64,000 nt of DNA, from contig JAKSXM010000007.1 of NCBI GenBank assembly GCA_022575985.1, positions 71,919,001 through 71,983,000 on the forward strand. Reading direction: 5' to 3'. This document shows positions 36,770-46,939 of the stretch, piece by piece. The position numbers and the translations under genes were made by a program. Positions within the stretch are counted from its first letter, which is position 1. Each line of letters opens with the position of its first letter. The stretch is from Anagrus nilaparvatae (lineage: Eukaryota > Arthropoda > Insecta > Hymenoptera > Mymaridae). The notes below the pieces were generated by a model. It saw only the letters and a list, made by a program, of their open reading frames with translations. It did not search any database and was not told the DNA's origin.

Positions 36770-37180
36770 GACATTTTTGAGCATTTAACGCTAAATCACC
36801 AAATATTACGATATAACCCAATGATTTGTATAAAAAGCAAAATTCTGATATTAATTATTGCTGATTGAGTTAATTAGTTTTTAGGGTTCTGAGACATTTA
36901 GTCATTTAAAAATATTTTAAAGTTGAATTTACAGTTTTCATGATCGTTGATCACGATTCTGAAATCAGATTTTTAAACTGATCGTAGAAAATATAAGTAA
37001 AAAAACTTAAAATAAGGTTAAAAACTTTAAAATCTGCCATTTTGAATCCCCTATTTTTAATTTTAAAAACATAGTTTCAGTAGAATCAGAGACCTCAAAA
37101 ATCTTAAATGGGTTCCAAACATTATCTCAATGAATAATATTTTTTGGTTACTTTGGACAATATAGCGTAAATTACTCCAA
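36770..37180. repeat. dispersed repeat (TTTACGCTATAT / GATCGTGATTC family), copy 2
   Basis: GATCGTTGATCACGATTCTG, GCCATTTTGAATCCCC and the right end GGACAATATAGCGTAAATTA correspond to landmarks at 2.7-3.1 kb. It is diverged. Confidence 0.45.
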
Positions 37181-37298
37181 ACTGCATTGATCACTTAGGC
37201 CAGAGATTTAGGCGAGTCCGTTCAGCCAACTTAAAATTTTTAAATACACATACTAGACATTGCTAGCGCTTTGACTATATTATACATAGTATAAATTA

Positions 37299-37410
37299 GG
37301 GGTGTGCGGTTACCCGACCCGAAGCTTCGGGTCGATCATAGATTTTTCCGGGTCGGGTCGGGTCGGTCTTCGGGTATACCCGAAAAGTTTCAAAGGTCCG
37401 AAAGTACAGT
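37299..37410. repeat. GGGGTGTGCGGTTACCCGA repeat, partial copy
   Basis: GGGGTGTGCGGTTACCCGAC is followed by CGGGTCGGGTCGGGTCGGTC, a short GGGTC tandem, and CTTCGGGTATACCCGAAAAG. This is unusually GC-rich for the window. Confidence 0.55.
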
Positions 37411-37710
37411 TTTTTCATCTGAAATTTCCCTGGCATTACGAATCCATAAATATTTTTCCGGGAATTTTCCATTCACGCTTAAAAAAGAAAAAAAATAGTC
37501 AAAAAAAGCGTACTAGAAAAAAAATAATAATTTTTAACCCATAAGTAGTTATTTACTTTTTCATTTAAATTGAACAAGAAAATAAATAAATTCGCACTCA
37601 TTTTAACATTTATACTTATATTATATAAGTATACTAACTGTTTTAAATTTGTGATTTTCTTAAAAAATAGTAAAAATAATAAAAAATTAAATAATTTTGA
37701 AGAAATTTAA

Positions 37711-38049
37711 TCCCAATATATCAGAACTCAAAAATACAGATAAACCATTGATTTTTAGCATTTTTTTGCAGATATCCAGAGTTTGTAAGAAGAAATAACT
37801 TTCTTTATATAATGAGGACTTATATGCAAAAAATTTAGGCATTAACTTTACATAAAAATCAAAAATCTTTCAATTGAAATCGGTTTTAACAAGTTTTCAG
37901 TTTTCAGTTTTCAAATCTTTTTTCAGTAATCGATAAAAGATATAAAAAAACCGTTAATTTTGTTACCTTTTTTTGCTAATATTTTTGAGGCTTCTTAATA
38001 ATAATAAGGGTTTTCGTGCAAGCATATACTCATACTTCACACTTTAACC
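37711..38049 (+). repeat. left terminal inverted repeat of the DDE-SWIM transposon
   Basis: It pairs with 40753-41073 over most of its length. Shared landmarks in order are ATATATCAGAACTCAAAAA, TTTTTTGCAGA, ATAATGAGGACTTA, TTTCAATTGAAA and CGTGCAAGCATA. Small indels separate the arms, showing the element is not recent. Confidence 0.8.
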
Positions 38050-38174
38050 TGACTGTTGGAAAAATTTAATTGAAGAAGAAACTTGCCTTCAAATTGAAAT
38101 ATTAATTTTTTTATTTATTTAGCTATTTATGTATACAGTCACTTATTGTCATATAAATATTATAGTAATATAAA

Positions 38175-38630
38175 TCAATCTTCCTCTTCACTGTGTTGAT
38201 TTATAACAGGAACTATCTGTTTTTCTAAAAATAGTTCAATTAAAAAACTAGCTGGTCTCATTACCACCTCTAAATATCTAGCATAGGACAAATAGTAAAT
38301 AATGGCTGCAACATGGCAACAACAACCTACTGTACTTAAACCATTTGGACAATCACAGCAGTAGCGTGGTATGCCGTCTATATTGTCTTGGTTTGCCTTA
38401 TAGTTAATATAACATTTATAGACGTTTCTTTTTACGTGCCTTGAGTGCACACGAAAACGTAAGATATTTTCTTCTTCTTTAAAATATTGAATATCAAAAA
38501 GTTCATCTTCCTCATCTAGCAATTCTGCCAGATAGCATATAGCTTGCGATAATTGGTAAGTTCCACATAATAATAATTTTAACTCCTCTAATTCTAATTT
38601 TGCGAAATATTCTAATGCAGAAGGTACCAA
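38175..38630 (-). CDS. SWIM zinc-finger C-terminal module of the transposase (open remnant)
   Basis: This 151-codon open stretch is the best-preserved part of the broken transposase. Its N-terminus (SALEYFAKLELEELKLL) begins in a frame different from the sequence just upstream, where LAEEVKRAF is read in the neighbouring frame at 38694-38632, so the Met at 38630 is an artefact of a frameshift. The SWIM motif CxC...CxH lies at about residues 92-110 and is followed by YYLSYARY, a family signature. The C-terminus is acidic (HSEEED). SWIM domains are thought to bind DNA or protein. Whether this fragment is expressed cannot be told from sequence; it is most simply read as pseudogene debris. Confidence 0.55.
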   Translation of the reverse strand: MVPSALEYFAKLELEELKLLLCGTYQLSQAICYLAELLDEEDELFDIQYFKEEENILRFRVHSRHVKRNVYKCYINYKANQDNIDGIPRYCCDCPNGLSTVGCCCHVAAIIYYLSYARYLEVVMRPASFLIELFLEKQIVPVINQHSEEED

Positions 38631-39320
38631 TTTCCCGAAAAGCTCTTTTGACTTCTTCAGCTAAAGTATTTTTTAAGTCAAGTCTAGATTTCATTTCGTT
38701 TCATTTCATTTCATTTCGTTTCGTTCAACAATTAAATCTGTCATTTCTGGATCTGATCTGAAGTCTCTTAGAAAACTGATTATGTAAAAAGTTGGCTATT
38801 TTTACATAAGTTTATGGTTTTTCAATTGACTTATTTTTAAATTGATTGTGAAGTAGTTTAAATTTTTAAAAAATCATGCCATGTACGACACAACAGCAAA
38901 TCTTATTTTTGTTACAATTTGACTAAGATTTGCTTCATCAGTGGGAAGATGTTTTCTTTTGCCTTTTAATCCTGGGAGTATGGCATTATATCCTTTTTCC
39001 CTTACATACTCTACAACATCCCTAAAGCCCCGATCCATCACAATAATTTCAGCTTCTAGTAAAATACTGGATAAACCTTCATTATCTTCTAAAAGATTTC
39101 TTAAAATTTCTGCATCATTTATAGAACCTGAATAGCTGGTAAATCTAATACGTAACCATCAGTAGTAAAAGGTTTTACCAAATTGTTATGTTTATGCATA
39201 TTGTATGATCTCCGTTGGTAATCATTATTGCGGCTCTTTTCATGTTCAACATAAGTTCCATCAACAATGAGAACTAATTGTTCAGATAATTTCAAATATG
39301 TTTTTTCGACTTCGTGTTTT

Positions 39321-39362
39321 GTTGATTACGACATGTTTCGGAACATGTTTTCCATCATCATG
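39321..39362 (-). ncRNA. hammerhead ribozyme-like motif at the Penelope 3' end
   Basis: The minus strand reads A-TGATGA, then a GGAA...TTCC stem, then GAAACATGTC. This matches the minimal hammerhead core of Penelope-like elements (CUGAUGA, stem II, GAAA, very short stem III, cleavage after GUC). The base expected to be the first C of CUGAUGA is A here, and one extra T sits at the base of stem II, so activity is doubtful. Its place just after the GIY-YIG frame is where Penelope pseudo-LTR ribozymes occur. Confidence 0.55.
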
Positions 39363-39765
39363 TGTTCAAAAAATTAAAATTAAAATTTGATTTTTACATT
39401 TGATGTAAAGCACTACACAAAAACAAAAAACACTATTACATATTTTCACGTTTTCACAAGGTGCGCACCTTATGGTACCCGATTGTACACTGAATTTATT
39501 TTAGATTTTATTTTGTTTTTGTTATAAAGTTTATTTAAATGTTTAATTTTTAAATTTTAAATAATTTTATTGTCTTTAATTATAAAAATAGTTAGTTATA
39601 GTTATAGCTGTTATTATATATAATTATTAAATTTAATTACTTTATTTTCAAGTATTTTCATGGCCGAATCATATAATATATGAGATTTAAATTTAAGTTG
39701 TTCATTGAACATGTTTTCATTCTTAGAAAAAGCTTTATGGATCTCAAATTCTTCTAATGCATCCA

Positions 39766-40355
39766 TTAGATTACTTTATTGCATATATGTAAAGGCGTGA
39801 GATTTTCGTGCAGGATTGTGCCTGTGTGTTTATTTGTGAGGAGATGTTCGGCATAATTGGATGTCAGAACTTTTTGATTTGGGCCTTGTATGTGTTCTGT
39901 AAATCTTTTGAAAAAAGTGCGCCCCGTTTGTCCTATATATATGCTGTCACAATCGTTGCATTCTAGTTTGTAAATACCATTTTTAAATTCCAATTTTTCG
40001 GGAGTTCTGAATCTTAATATGTTTTTGATGTTGTTATCCGTTTTGAAGGCTACTTTAATGTTGAGTTTTTTGAAAACTTCTACTAAGATTTGATTGGTGA
40101 TATTTCCGTAAGTAGTTGATAAGTACTTGAGGTTGTAGCGAAGAGTTGATGCTTTTTCTTTATTTGTTGTTTATAAATAAGTTTACCGATTATTGAACTT
40201 TTATATCCATTGGCAACAGCTATTTGTTTTATGATGTTTAACTCTTCTTCGTAATTGGATTGTTCCATTGGAAGTGTAAGTAATCTATGCACGAATGAAT
40301 TATACGCAGCCATTTTTTGTGAAAATCTTTGTAGCCATATAATTTGTGTGTTCAC
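39766..40355 (-). pseudogene. Penelope-like RT C-terminus plus GIY-YIG endonuclease (frameshifted)
   Basis: The first part, 40355-40150, reads IWLQRFSQKMAAYNSFVHR, LLTLPMEQSNYEEELNIIK and QIAVANGYKSSIIGKLI, which is the RT thumb/linker wording of Penelope elements. A frameshift near 40145 moves the frame. The neighbouring frame then gives STTYGNITNQILVEVFKKL and IKVAFKTDNNIKNIL, and runs on into the endonuclease, where GIYKLECNDCDSIYIGQTGR carries the GIY and YIG motifs and the CxxC pair typical of Penelope nucleases. RTFFKRFTEH holds the catalytic Arg region, and the reading ends at 39766 after NKHTGT...HENLTPLHICNKVI. Such proteins copy RNA at nicked DNA targets. One frameshift and the missing RT core make this copy inactive. 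Confidence 0.8.
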
Positions 40356-40752
40356 TTGTCAAGTTACTCCAATTACAAGACGCAAAGTCCAATTTCAATG
40401 GTAATACATCTGATTCAAAAGCATTTAGTACAGAATCACATATACCTGATACAAGTGAATCATTTTTTAGTTTAAAAATTGCTCAAATAAGGGAATTCAC
40501 GCTCCCTGTGCGTAACTTACTCAGAAAAATTACAATTGCTTGCATGGGATCGTAATATTTTTTTATTAAATATTAATACAAGATGCAACATTATAATATG
40601 TTAAACAAAAATATATACTCTTCGATTTTAAAAGTTACTGACATTGAATTAAAAAGCAAAAATGATCATTTAACAGCGTTATTTTATTAAACATTTTCAC
40701 CTTAGGTTTTAATGGAATCGGTTTGCGTATTATTTTAATAGTTCAACAGATA

Positions 40753-41073
40753 GGTTAAAGTGTGAAGTATGAGTGTATGCTTGCACGAAAACCCTTATTC
40801 TTATTAGGAAGCCTCAAAAACATTAGCAAAAAAAGGTAACAAAATTAGCGGTTTTTTATATCTTTAATCGATTTCTACGCTGAAAACTTGTTAAAAACGA
40901 TTTCAATTGAAAGATTTATGATTTTTATGTAAAGTTAATGCATAAAATTTTTGCATGTAAGTCCTCATTATATAAAGAAAATTATTTCTTCTTAGAAACT
41001 CTGGATGTCTGCAAAAAAAAATGCTAAAAATCTATAGTTTATCTGTATTTTTGAGTTCTGATATATTGAGATC
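40753..41073 (-). repeat. right terminal inverted repeat of the DDE-SWIM transposon
   Basis: This is the reverse-complement partner of 37711-38049. It starts inside with GGTTAAAGTGTGAAGTATG and ends outside with TCTGATATATTGAG. Confidence 0.8.
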
Positions 41074-43029
41074 CTGTTGAAACCGGTGCTAATAGAAAAT
41101 TTTTAAGTTTTTATATTATTTACAATCATAAAATTTGCATATAAAAGTATATGTTTAGAGTTAAATAAAAATTCGAGCTTAAAAACCCAGAAAATCAGTA
41201 AAAAAATAGAAAAACCATTGGTTTTTTTCGGCTTTTTTAAAAAATTGTACGTTGGGTTCTCGTTAAAACCGATTTCATTCTGCAACTTCAAATGTTACAA
41301 AAAACATAAATTTTTTAGGGATGAGTAAATCTTTGTGGCAGAGAAAATTAACTTTAAAGATAAAATTTTAACTAAAATTTTTCGTTTTTTTATATTTTAA
41401 AGTGGTTTATGTGTTTCAAAAAATTTTTTTACATATATGAAATTAAAGTACATAGAAAGCCCATTTTTTTGAGACCTTGTAGACCACTTTTCGTTTTCAG
41501 GATCTAGAGATATGAATTTTTGAAAATTAAAAAATTACAAAATGTGCTGTGAGAAAACACCCAGTGTTGGAGAGCGCGTCCTTAACCATTTTGAGTATAA
41601 TTTTCACTCAAAAAGTTGAATTAAAACAATAATTTTCAATAATAGCAGATATTTTGAACTTAACAAGAAATGAGTACGTATTATATAGGATAACAGTGTT
41701 AAATTATGTGTAACTGATGTTATAACACTGTTTACCTATAATTTACACATAATATAACTGTGTTATACACTGTTTCAATGTCTTAGGTGGGGATGCACGC
41801 AAGCCGGGTTATTTTAAAGCCGTTCAAAACAGGTTTCAAGTCGATAGCTCAAAAACTCAGTCCAAGAGCGATTTTTGTCCATTTTGCCTGATTTTCCGGT
41901 GGTTTTGAATATAAATTCAATATAAATAATTGCATTCAGCTATGTAAAATAAATTTTCAAAAATTAAAGTTTTGTAAAAAATAAATGAGCTATAATTATT
42001 ATTGTTTCTAAGTAAAATACTTTATTTTTTTCTAAATTTAAAAAATTTTAAACATTCTTTTTGTAATAGAAAAAATTTAATAGCATATTAAGTAAAATAA
42101 AATTAAAACTTACATTAAAAAAAAAATTTAATTTGTCTTTTTTACTTCATTATAAAATATAAAATCCAGCTCATTTTATAATTTTTTTTTTTTTGTAATT
42201 ATGCAGCAATAAAAATGCTTACATGAATAAAAAAATAAAATAAAAAAAAGATGGATAAAAAATTTTACTTACTTATACAGTTTTACATAATTTATGAAAA
42301 AAAACCTTTAATTAATAAAAAAAAATCTTTATCATAATATGACTGCTATTATAACTTTATGCCTATTTTTATTCTATATTTACTTGTAATTAACTGTTCA
42401 CCAAATGTATAATAAGAACAATGTATTTTGATTGAGCAAATAAATTCAATAAAGAATAATAATAATATTATTTTTTTAGATTAATTAATTAAGTTGAATA
42501 AAAAAAAATATATATTTGTCGGAAAAAAATTTAATTTATTAATTAAAAATTTTTTAATTGGATACTGTGAAAAATTCTGTGAAGGTATTTTTTATATTTT
42601 GGTAGCCCAGATTATCCGAAAAATACGCCCATTTTTGCAATCACCATTAATTAGCTTCTTATTCACAGAAACTCTCTTAATAAGATGGAAAATATTCAAG
42701 TTTACAATATTTCTAGATCGATAAATTCATCGGAAATGTAAAACCATTTATTAAGGAAATTTATTTTTGAAGCACCAGCTTGCAAAATAATGGTTTTTAA
42801 AAAATCAGTTTTTATCATTTTCGAATTTCCCGTCAAATCAAATGACCAAATAACAAAATAACAAAAAATCTAAAATTACTGTAAAAATAAATATGTGAGG
42901 AGTAGAAGGCTAAAAAATAAGAAAAATGATTTTTTTATGTATACTTCCGACAAAAAATATTTGAAGCCCGATTTGAAGACATTATACCATTCAAGCTAAA
43001 TACACTTTACAAATGTTATAAGTATATAC
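41074..43029. other. no gene seen
   Basis: AT-rich. Small stems built on TAACACTGTT lie at 41690-41770. No coding frame is credible. Confidence 0.5.
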
Positions 43030-43233
43030 CGTACGTTTTTCGTATAGTTTCTGTTGACTTAGGACTATTGTTCGATTTTTTTTTTTTTTTTTTATTGTTC
43101 TAGTATTTAAAAGTTTTGTATTTTTAATTAATGCGTAAAAATCCAAAAATTTAAAATACTAGGATAATAGAAAACAAAAAAAAAATCGAACAATAGTCCT
43201 AAGTCAACAGAAACTATACGAAAAACATACGAT
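43030..43233. mobile_element. ~204-bp near-perfect palindromic MITE
   Basis: GTTTTTCGTATAGTTTCTGT, GACTTAGGACTATTGTTCGA and a T tract are mirrored exactly by TCGAACAATAGTCCTAAGTC and ACAGAAACTATACGAAAAAC. The loop is short and AT-rich. High arm identity suggests a recent insertion. Confidence 0.8.
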
Positions 43234-43773
43234 AGATTTCTTTCATCCAACAGAGCAATTTTTCTTAAAAAAAGAGTTGACAAATAAGCTTTTTTAAAAA
43301 TACATTGATATAGCTCATTTTTTAACAGCGTAGCTGTCAGATAGTTATTTTCATTGAATTTTTCATCATATGATATATAATATTCATTATGAAAAAAACT
43401 TTTTTAATTTTTTTTGTTTTCTTTTGTCAAATACGTCACCATGAAAGAAACTTATAGCCGATCTCTGTGAATCCAACTAAAATACATAAAACATATTTAA
43501 TACAGCTGAAGGCTAGGTATCTTGCATTATTGTTACGCAATCATAATTCAATTTGCTATTTTTATAATTTTTAATTATCACCTTTACTACTCTTTAAGTT
43601 CTAATTTGTAAAAATACAGCGAAAATAACAAATTAACAAATTGCAGTCTGTAAACCTAATAATTTACAAATCAAAATCAGTAAACTTTAAAATTACAAAC
43701 CGGTAACTGAGTTTATAATTTGCAAATATTAAAATCCAAATCCAAATTATTCCAATTTTCTATGCCCATGTTA

Positions 43774-43990
43774 TACAAAGTCCCTAAATCAAAAATAATA
43801 AATTATAAATAAAAACCAATAAATCGAAATTATTCTAAGTCCCTCAATCCAGATTATTCTGAGTCTCTAAATCAAAATTATTTTCAGTCTTAAATACCCC
43901 CTCCCTTTAAATCGGACACATTTTACCTTCCCCTTGATTCACCTATTCCTGGGGTACCCCTCCCAAGCAATATGTTTCATGTTAATTTTA
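43774..43990 (+). repeat. 24-bp tandem repeat family, copy C
   Basis: AAAGTCCCTAAATCAAAAAT, AAATTATTCTAAGTCCCTCA and CCAGATTATTCTGAGTCTCT units are followed by CCCCCTCCC, then ACCCCTCCCAAGCAATATG and TTTCATGTTAAT, as at 14.1 kb. Confidence 0.68.
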
Positions 43991-44082
43991 TTTAAACAAG
44001 TATCATATCTGATACATTCTTCGATCACTCGAGCCACATTTATATAAAGAAACAATAAATTTATATAATATTACGCAATATT

Positions 44083-44429
44083 TTAGTTAAGTTCTTCATC
44101 TATAGATGTCTGATCAGAAGTTATAAAGTTTTAAACTAAAAGTTTTGTTTTTAAGGCTTTAGTTGTAGAGTAGCTGAGGTTCTTAGCTTCATGGGGTAGA
44201 TAGTTGTATAGTTTTAAAGAAATTGCATATGGGCTTTTTTTTTGTAATTAACTTGTAATCTTTTATAGGATAGCGCCGAATTATGATCAGGTTTAATCCA
44301 CTTTTCTGTAAATAAAGTTATAAATTGTGAAAATTTTGCTATTTCAGTATTCAGTGAAGCAAAATTTTCAACATTTTTCAGAGAATTAACATTTGTGTAA
44401 AATATTTTTAGTTTATAATCTGAGGCCAT
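44083..44429 (-). pseudogene. LINE ORF2 remnant with internal deletion
   Basis: The minus strand starts at M44429 with LKIFYTNVNSLKN and QFITLFTEKWIKPDH, which resembles the first strands of a LINE endonuclease (TN..SL..K, then ..LTETW). It then passes abruptly to NYKKK and, after a frameshift near 44225, YAISLKLYNYLPHEAKNLS, which resembles the extreme C-terminus of such proteins (LYN.LP.EIKN). The reading implies that most of ORF2, including the RT, was deleted between these parts. It is a dead copy, and the LINE clade cannot be named. Confidence 0.45.
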
Positions 44430-44533
44430 CGTATTATTATTTGGTAAGGTCGTAAGGATGTAAATTTATTTTTTAAAAGAACATGTGTAATTTCACGATT
44501 ATTTAAAAAAAATTAAACTACACTGAAAAAAAA

Positions 44534-44626
44534 GAATTCCGCTTGCCGCTAGCGGAATTCCATTTGCCGCTAGCGGAAATCCGCTTGCCGCAAGCGGAAT
44601 TCCGCTTGACACAAGTGGATTTTTTT
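44534..44626. repeat. 21-bp palindromic subterminal array, left end
   Basis: About four diverged units alternate CCGCTTGCCGCTAGCGG and CCGCTTGCCGCAAGCGG with AATTCC spacers. This is the mirror of 46940-47064. Confidence 0.8.
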
Positions 44627-45107
44627 TTTGTTTAAACCATTGCAAATGGCTTGAAAGGTAAAAATAAATCTTAAAAAAATTATTTTTTTGAACTCAAAAC
44701 TTCATAAAACTGAATTTTAAAGCTCAAAAGTTAAAAAAATCTTTTTAAAAATAAAGATTACTTATTCAGCTTTTAAAACTTTTTTAAGTGGAATTATTAT
44801 TGAAAGGTAACAATAAAAAGTTTAATAAAATATATTTCATTAATTACTAGCTTTAGAAATTACCGAAAACAGCTGAAAACAACTCCAAACCTAAATTAAC
44901 CAATTTTGGATCATTTTTAAAATAACCAAATCAGTCTCGTTTTTAATGATTTTGTTTATTACTAATTGTTTTACAGATTTTTTTATTATTTACTTTAATT
45001 TTATATATTTTGAAGTAATATCTTTGTTGAAAATAATTTTTCTTTTAATTTTTAGCGTCTTAGAACAATTAAATATAGGTTTTTTTAAAAATTCATAGAC
45101 TTGCGAT

Positions 45108-45409
45108 GGTAGCGATCTTACTCGACACAAAAAAAAATTGAACACATCACTTTTGAACACCTAAATTAAAACATACAAAACTCAACACACAATATTTTTT
45201 ACACTAATTATTGCACGCGATTTAAATTAAACACAAAATTTTCAGCTCATTTTATTTGACACAAATAATACGTGTCAAAAAAATTTGTGTTGGATTTAAA
45301 TGGTGTGGAAAAAATAGTGTTAAAAAATAATGCGTGTTGAGTTTTGTGTGTTTGTCTTGTTTGTTTAGTCTTGTGTTCAATTTTTTTCGTGTTGAATAAG
45401 ATCGCTACC
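45108..45409. mobile_element. 302-bp palindromic MITE nested in the 44.5-kb foldback
   Basis: Ends are GGTAGCGATCTTACTCGACA and its inverted partner AATAAGATCGCTACC. The arms are rich in CAACACA/TGTGTTG. It is flanked by CTTGCGAT (45100-45107) and CTTAGGAT (45410-45417), 6 of 8 bases alike. The paralogous arm at 8.5 kb reads CTTGGGAT without the insertion, which supports an 8-bp duplication that has since diverged. Confidence 0.8.
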
Positions 45410-46939
45410 CTTAGGATTTTTCTAGCAGATTCAAATGATGTTATAAACTGGACTAAAAGACGTATTCCCTAGTAATTTTTAATTCTAGTAGGATTCGAAC
45501 TCCCTATTTATTTTAATATTTTAATATGCTTTGCAGGAGAAAAATTCATTTTTTAAGTTTTTTAGGGTACCAGTTATGAGGGGACCAATTTTTAAAAGTT
45601 TTGCAGTCTTCAAGAAAAAATTTTCTGAATAATATTTGCAAGAATTACTTATATATTTTTTCCTCGAGATTTCGTTGAAAGCACTATAGTTTTTTTATCT
45701 GGGGTTTTCCATTGCCATAAAATCTTTAGTTTCTATTTTTACTGCAATCTTATATATTTATATTAGTACCCCATTTGAGCCTAAAGAGTTTGAAATATTT
45801 AAAATTATCTTTAATAAATAGATAGGAAAAAACTGCTTAAAAAAATGCGAAATTGTTTCGTCTGAAGATGAAAATTCACTGACTTATCAAATTTTTAAGT
45901 TATTGTGCTTCAAGTAACGTGTAATTGAGATTGTAGGAGAATTATTGCAAAATCTTTAATTAACGATAACTCGTTTATTAAAAAACAAAAAGTTTTAGCA
46001 TTTTTTTGAGTGGTTTTTCCCTGACTATTTATTTATTAAAGATAATTTTAAATATTTCAAACCCTTTAAGCTCAAATGGGCTACCAATGCAAAATATATA
46101 AGATTGGACAAAACCAGTAAAAATAGAAACAAAAGATTTTATGGCTAAGGAAAACAACAGATAAAAAAACTAGTGGTTTCATCGAATTTCCGAGGAAAAA
46201 ATATATAAGTAACTCTTGCAAATATTATTCAGAAAATTTTTCCTTGAAAACTGCGAAACTTTTAAAAATTGGTACCTTCATAATTGGTACCTTAAAAAAC
46301 TAAATGAATGAATTTTTCTCCTGTAAAGCGTAGTAAAATGTTAAAATAAATAGTGAGTTTGAATTGTACGGGAAAAATTACTGGGGAATATACCTTTTAG
46401 TCCAGTTTATAACATCATTTGAATCTGCTAGAAAAATCTCAAGTCCATGAATTTTTCAAAAACCCAAGTATTTAACATTTGAACTGCTCTAAGACGTTAA
46501 AATAAATTAAAAGAAAAATTATTTTCAACAACGATATTACTTCAGAATATATAAAATTAAAGTAAATAATAAAAAATCTGTAAAAAAATTAGTAATAAAC
46601 AAAATCATTAAAAACGAGACTGATTTGGATATTTTAAAAATGATCCAAAATTGGTTAATTTAGGTTTGGAGTTGTTTTCAGCTGTTTTCGGTAATTTCTA
46701 AAGCTAGTAATTAATGAAATATATTTTATTAAACTTTTTATTATTACCTTTCAATAATAATTCCACTTAAAAAAGTTTTAAAAGCTGAATAAGTAATCTT
46801 TATTTTTAAAAAGATTTTTTTAACTTTTGAGCTTTAAAATTCAGTTTTATGAAGTTTTGAGTTCAAAAAAATAATTTTTTTAAGGTTTATTTTTACGTTT
46901 CAAGCCATTTGCAGTGGTTTAAACAAAACAAAAAAAATC

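Larger units (their letters stand above)
39315..40362 (-). mobile_element. 5'-truncated Penelope-like retroelement inserted in the transposase gene
   Basis: The segment separating the two halves of the transposase encodes, on the minus strand, the C-terminal part of a Penelope-like reverse transcriptase followed by a GIY-YIG endonuclease and a hammerhead-like 3' motif. Only the 3' end of the element is present, with no RT catalytic core, as is usual for incomplete target-primed insertions. The junctions lie near 39315 and 40362, where transposase-like reading stops and resumes. No target duplication could be defined. Confidence 0.75.
38175..40568 (-). pseudogene. DDE-SWIM transposase pseudogene (ISL2EU/Harbinger-like), split by a Penelope-like insertion
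   Basis: This is a decayed cut-and-paste transposase. The N-terminal part is read at 40568-40370 (AIFKLKNDSLVS, then a stretch of the form CDSVLNAFESDVLPL) with one in-frame stop. After a ~1-kb insertion the DDE domain resumes near 39310: LVLIVDGTYVEHEKS carries the first Asp. After a frameshift near 39130, NDAEILRNLLEDNEG and IIVMDRGFRDVVEYV carry the second Asp, followed by LPTDEANLSQIVTKIRF. The position expected for the catalytic Glu is lost, and stops follow from 38874. The C-terminus, 38630-38175, stays open for 151 codons. It contains CGTYQLSQA, FRVHSRHVKRNVY and a SWIM zinc finger (CDCPNG...TVGCCCHVAAIIYYLSYAR; Cys-x-Cys then Cys-x-His). DDE plus C-terminal SWIM in one protein is known for transposon-derived invertebrate families. 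The copy is inactive. The exact superfamily label is inferred from motif wording. Confidence 0.75.
37711..41073 (-). mobile_element. DNA transposon with ~330-bp terminal inverted repeats
   Basis: The left arm at 37711-38049 and the right arm at 40753-41073 are long imperfect inverted repeats. The left arm starts CCCAATATATCAGAACTC and the right arm reads the same in reverse. At the inner edge GGGTTTTCGTGCAAGCATA is mirrored by TATGCTTGCACGAAAACCC. The arms enclose the broken DDE-SWIM transposase, so this is one element of about 3.36 kb including a ~1.05-kb Penelope-like insertion. No target duplication could be read with certainty, because the arm ends are degraded. Confidence 0.8.

Noticed and set aside
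38941..39135. 64-codon plus frame
   Set aside because: Opposite-strand shadow of the DDE transposase.
40346..40555. 69-codon plus frame
   Set aside because: Opposite-strand shadow of the N-terminal part of the transposase.
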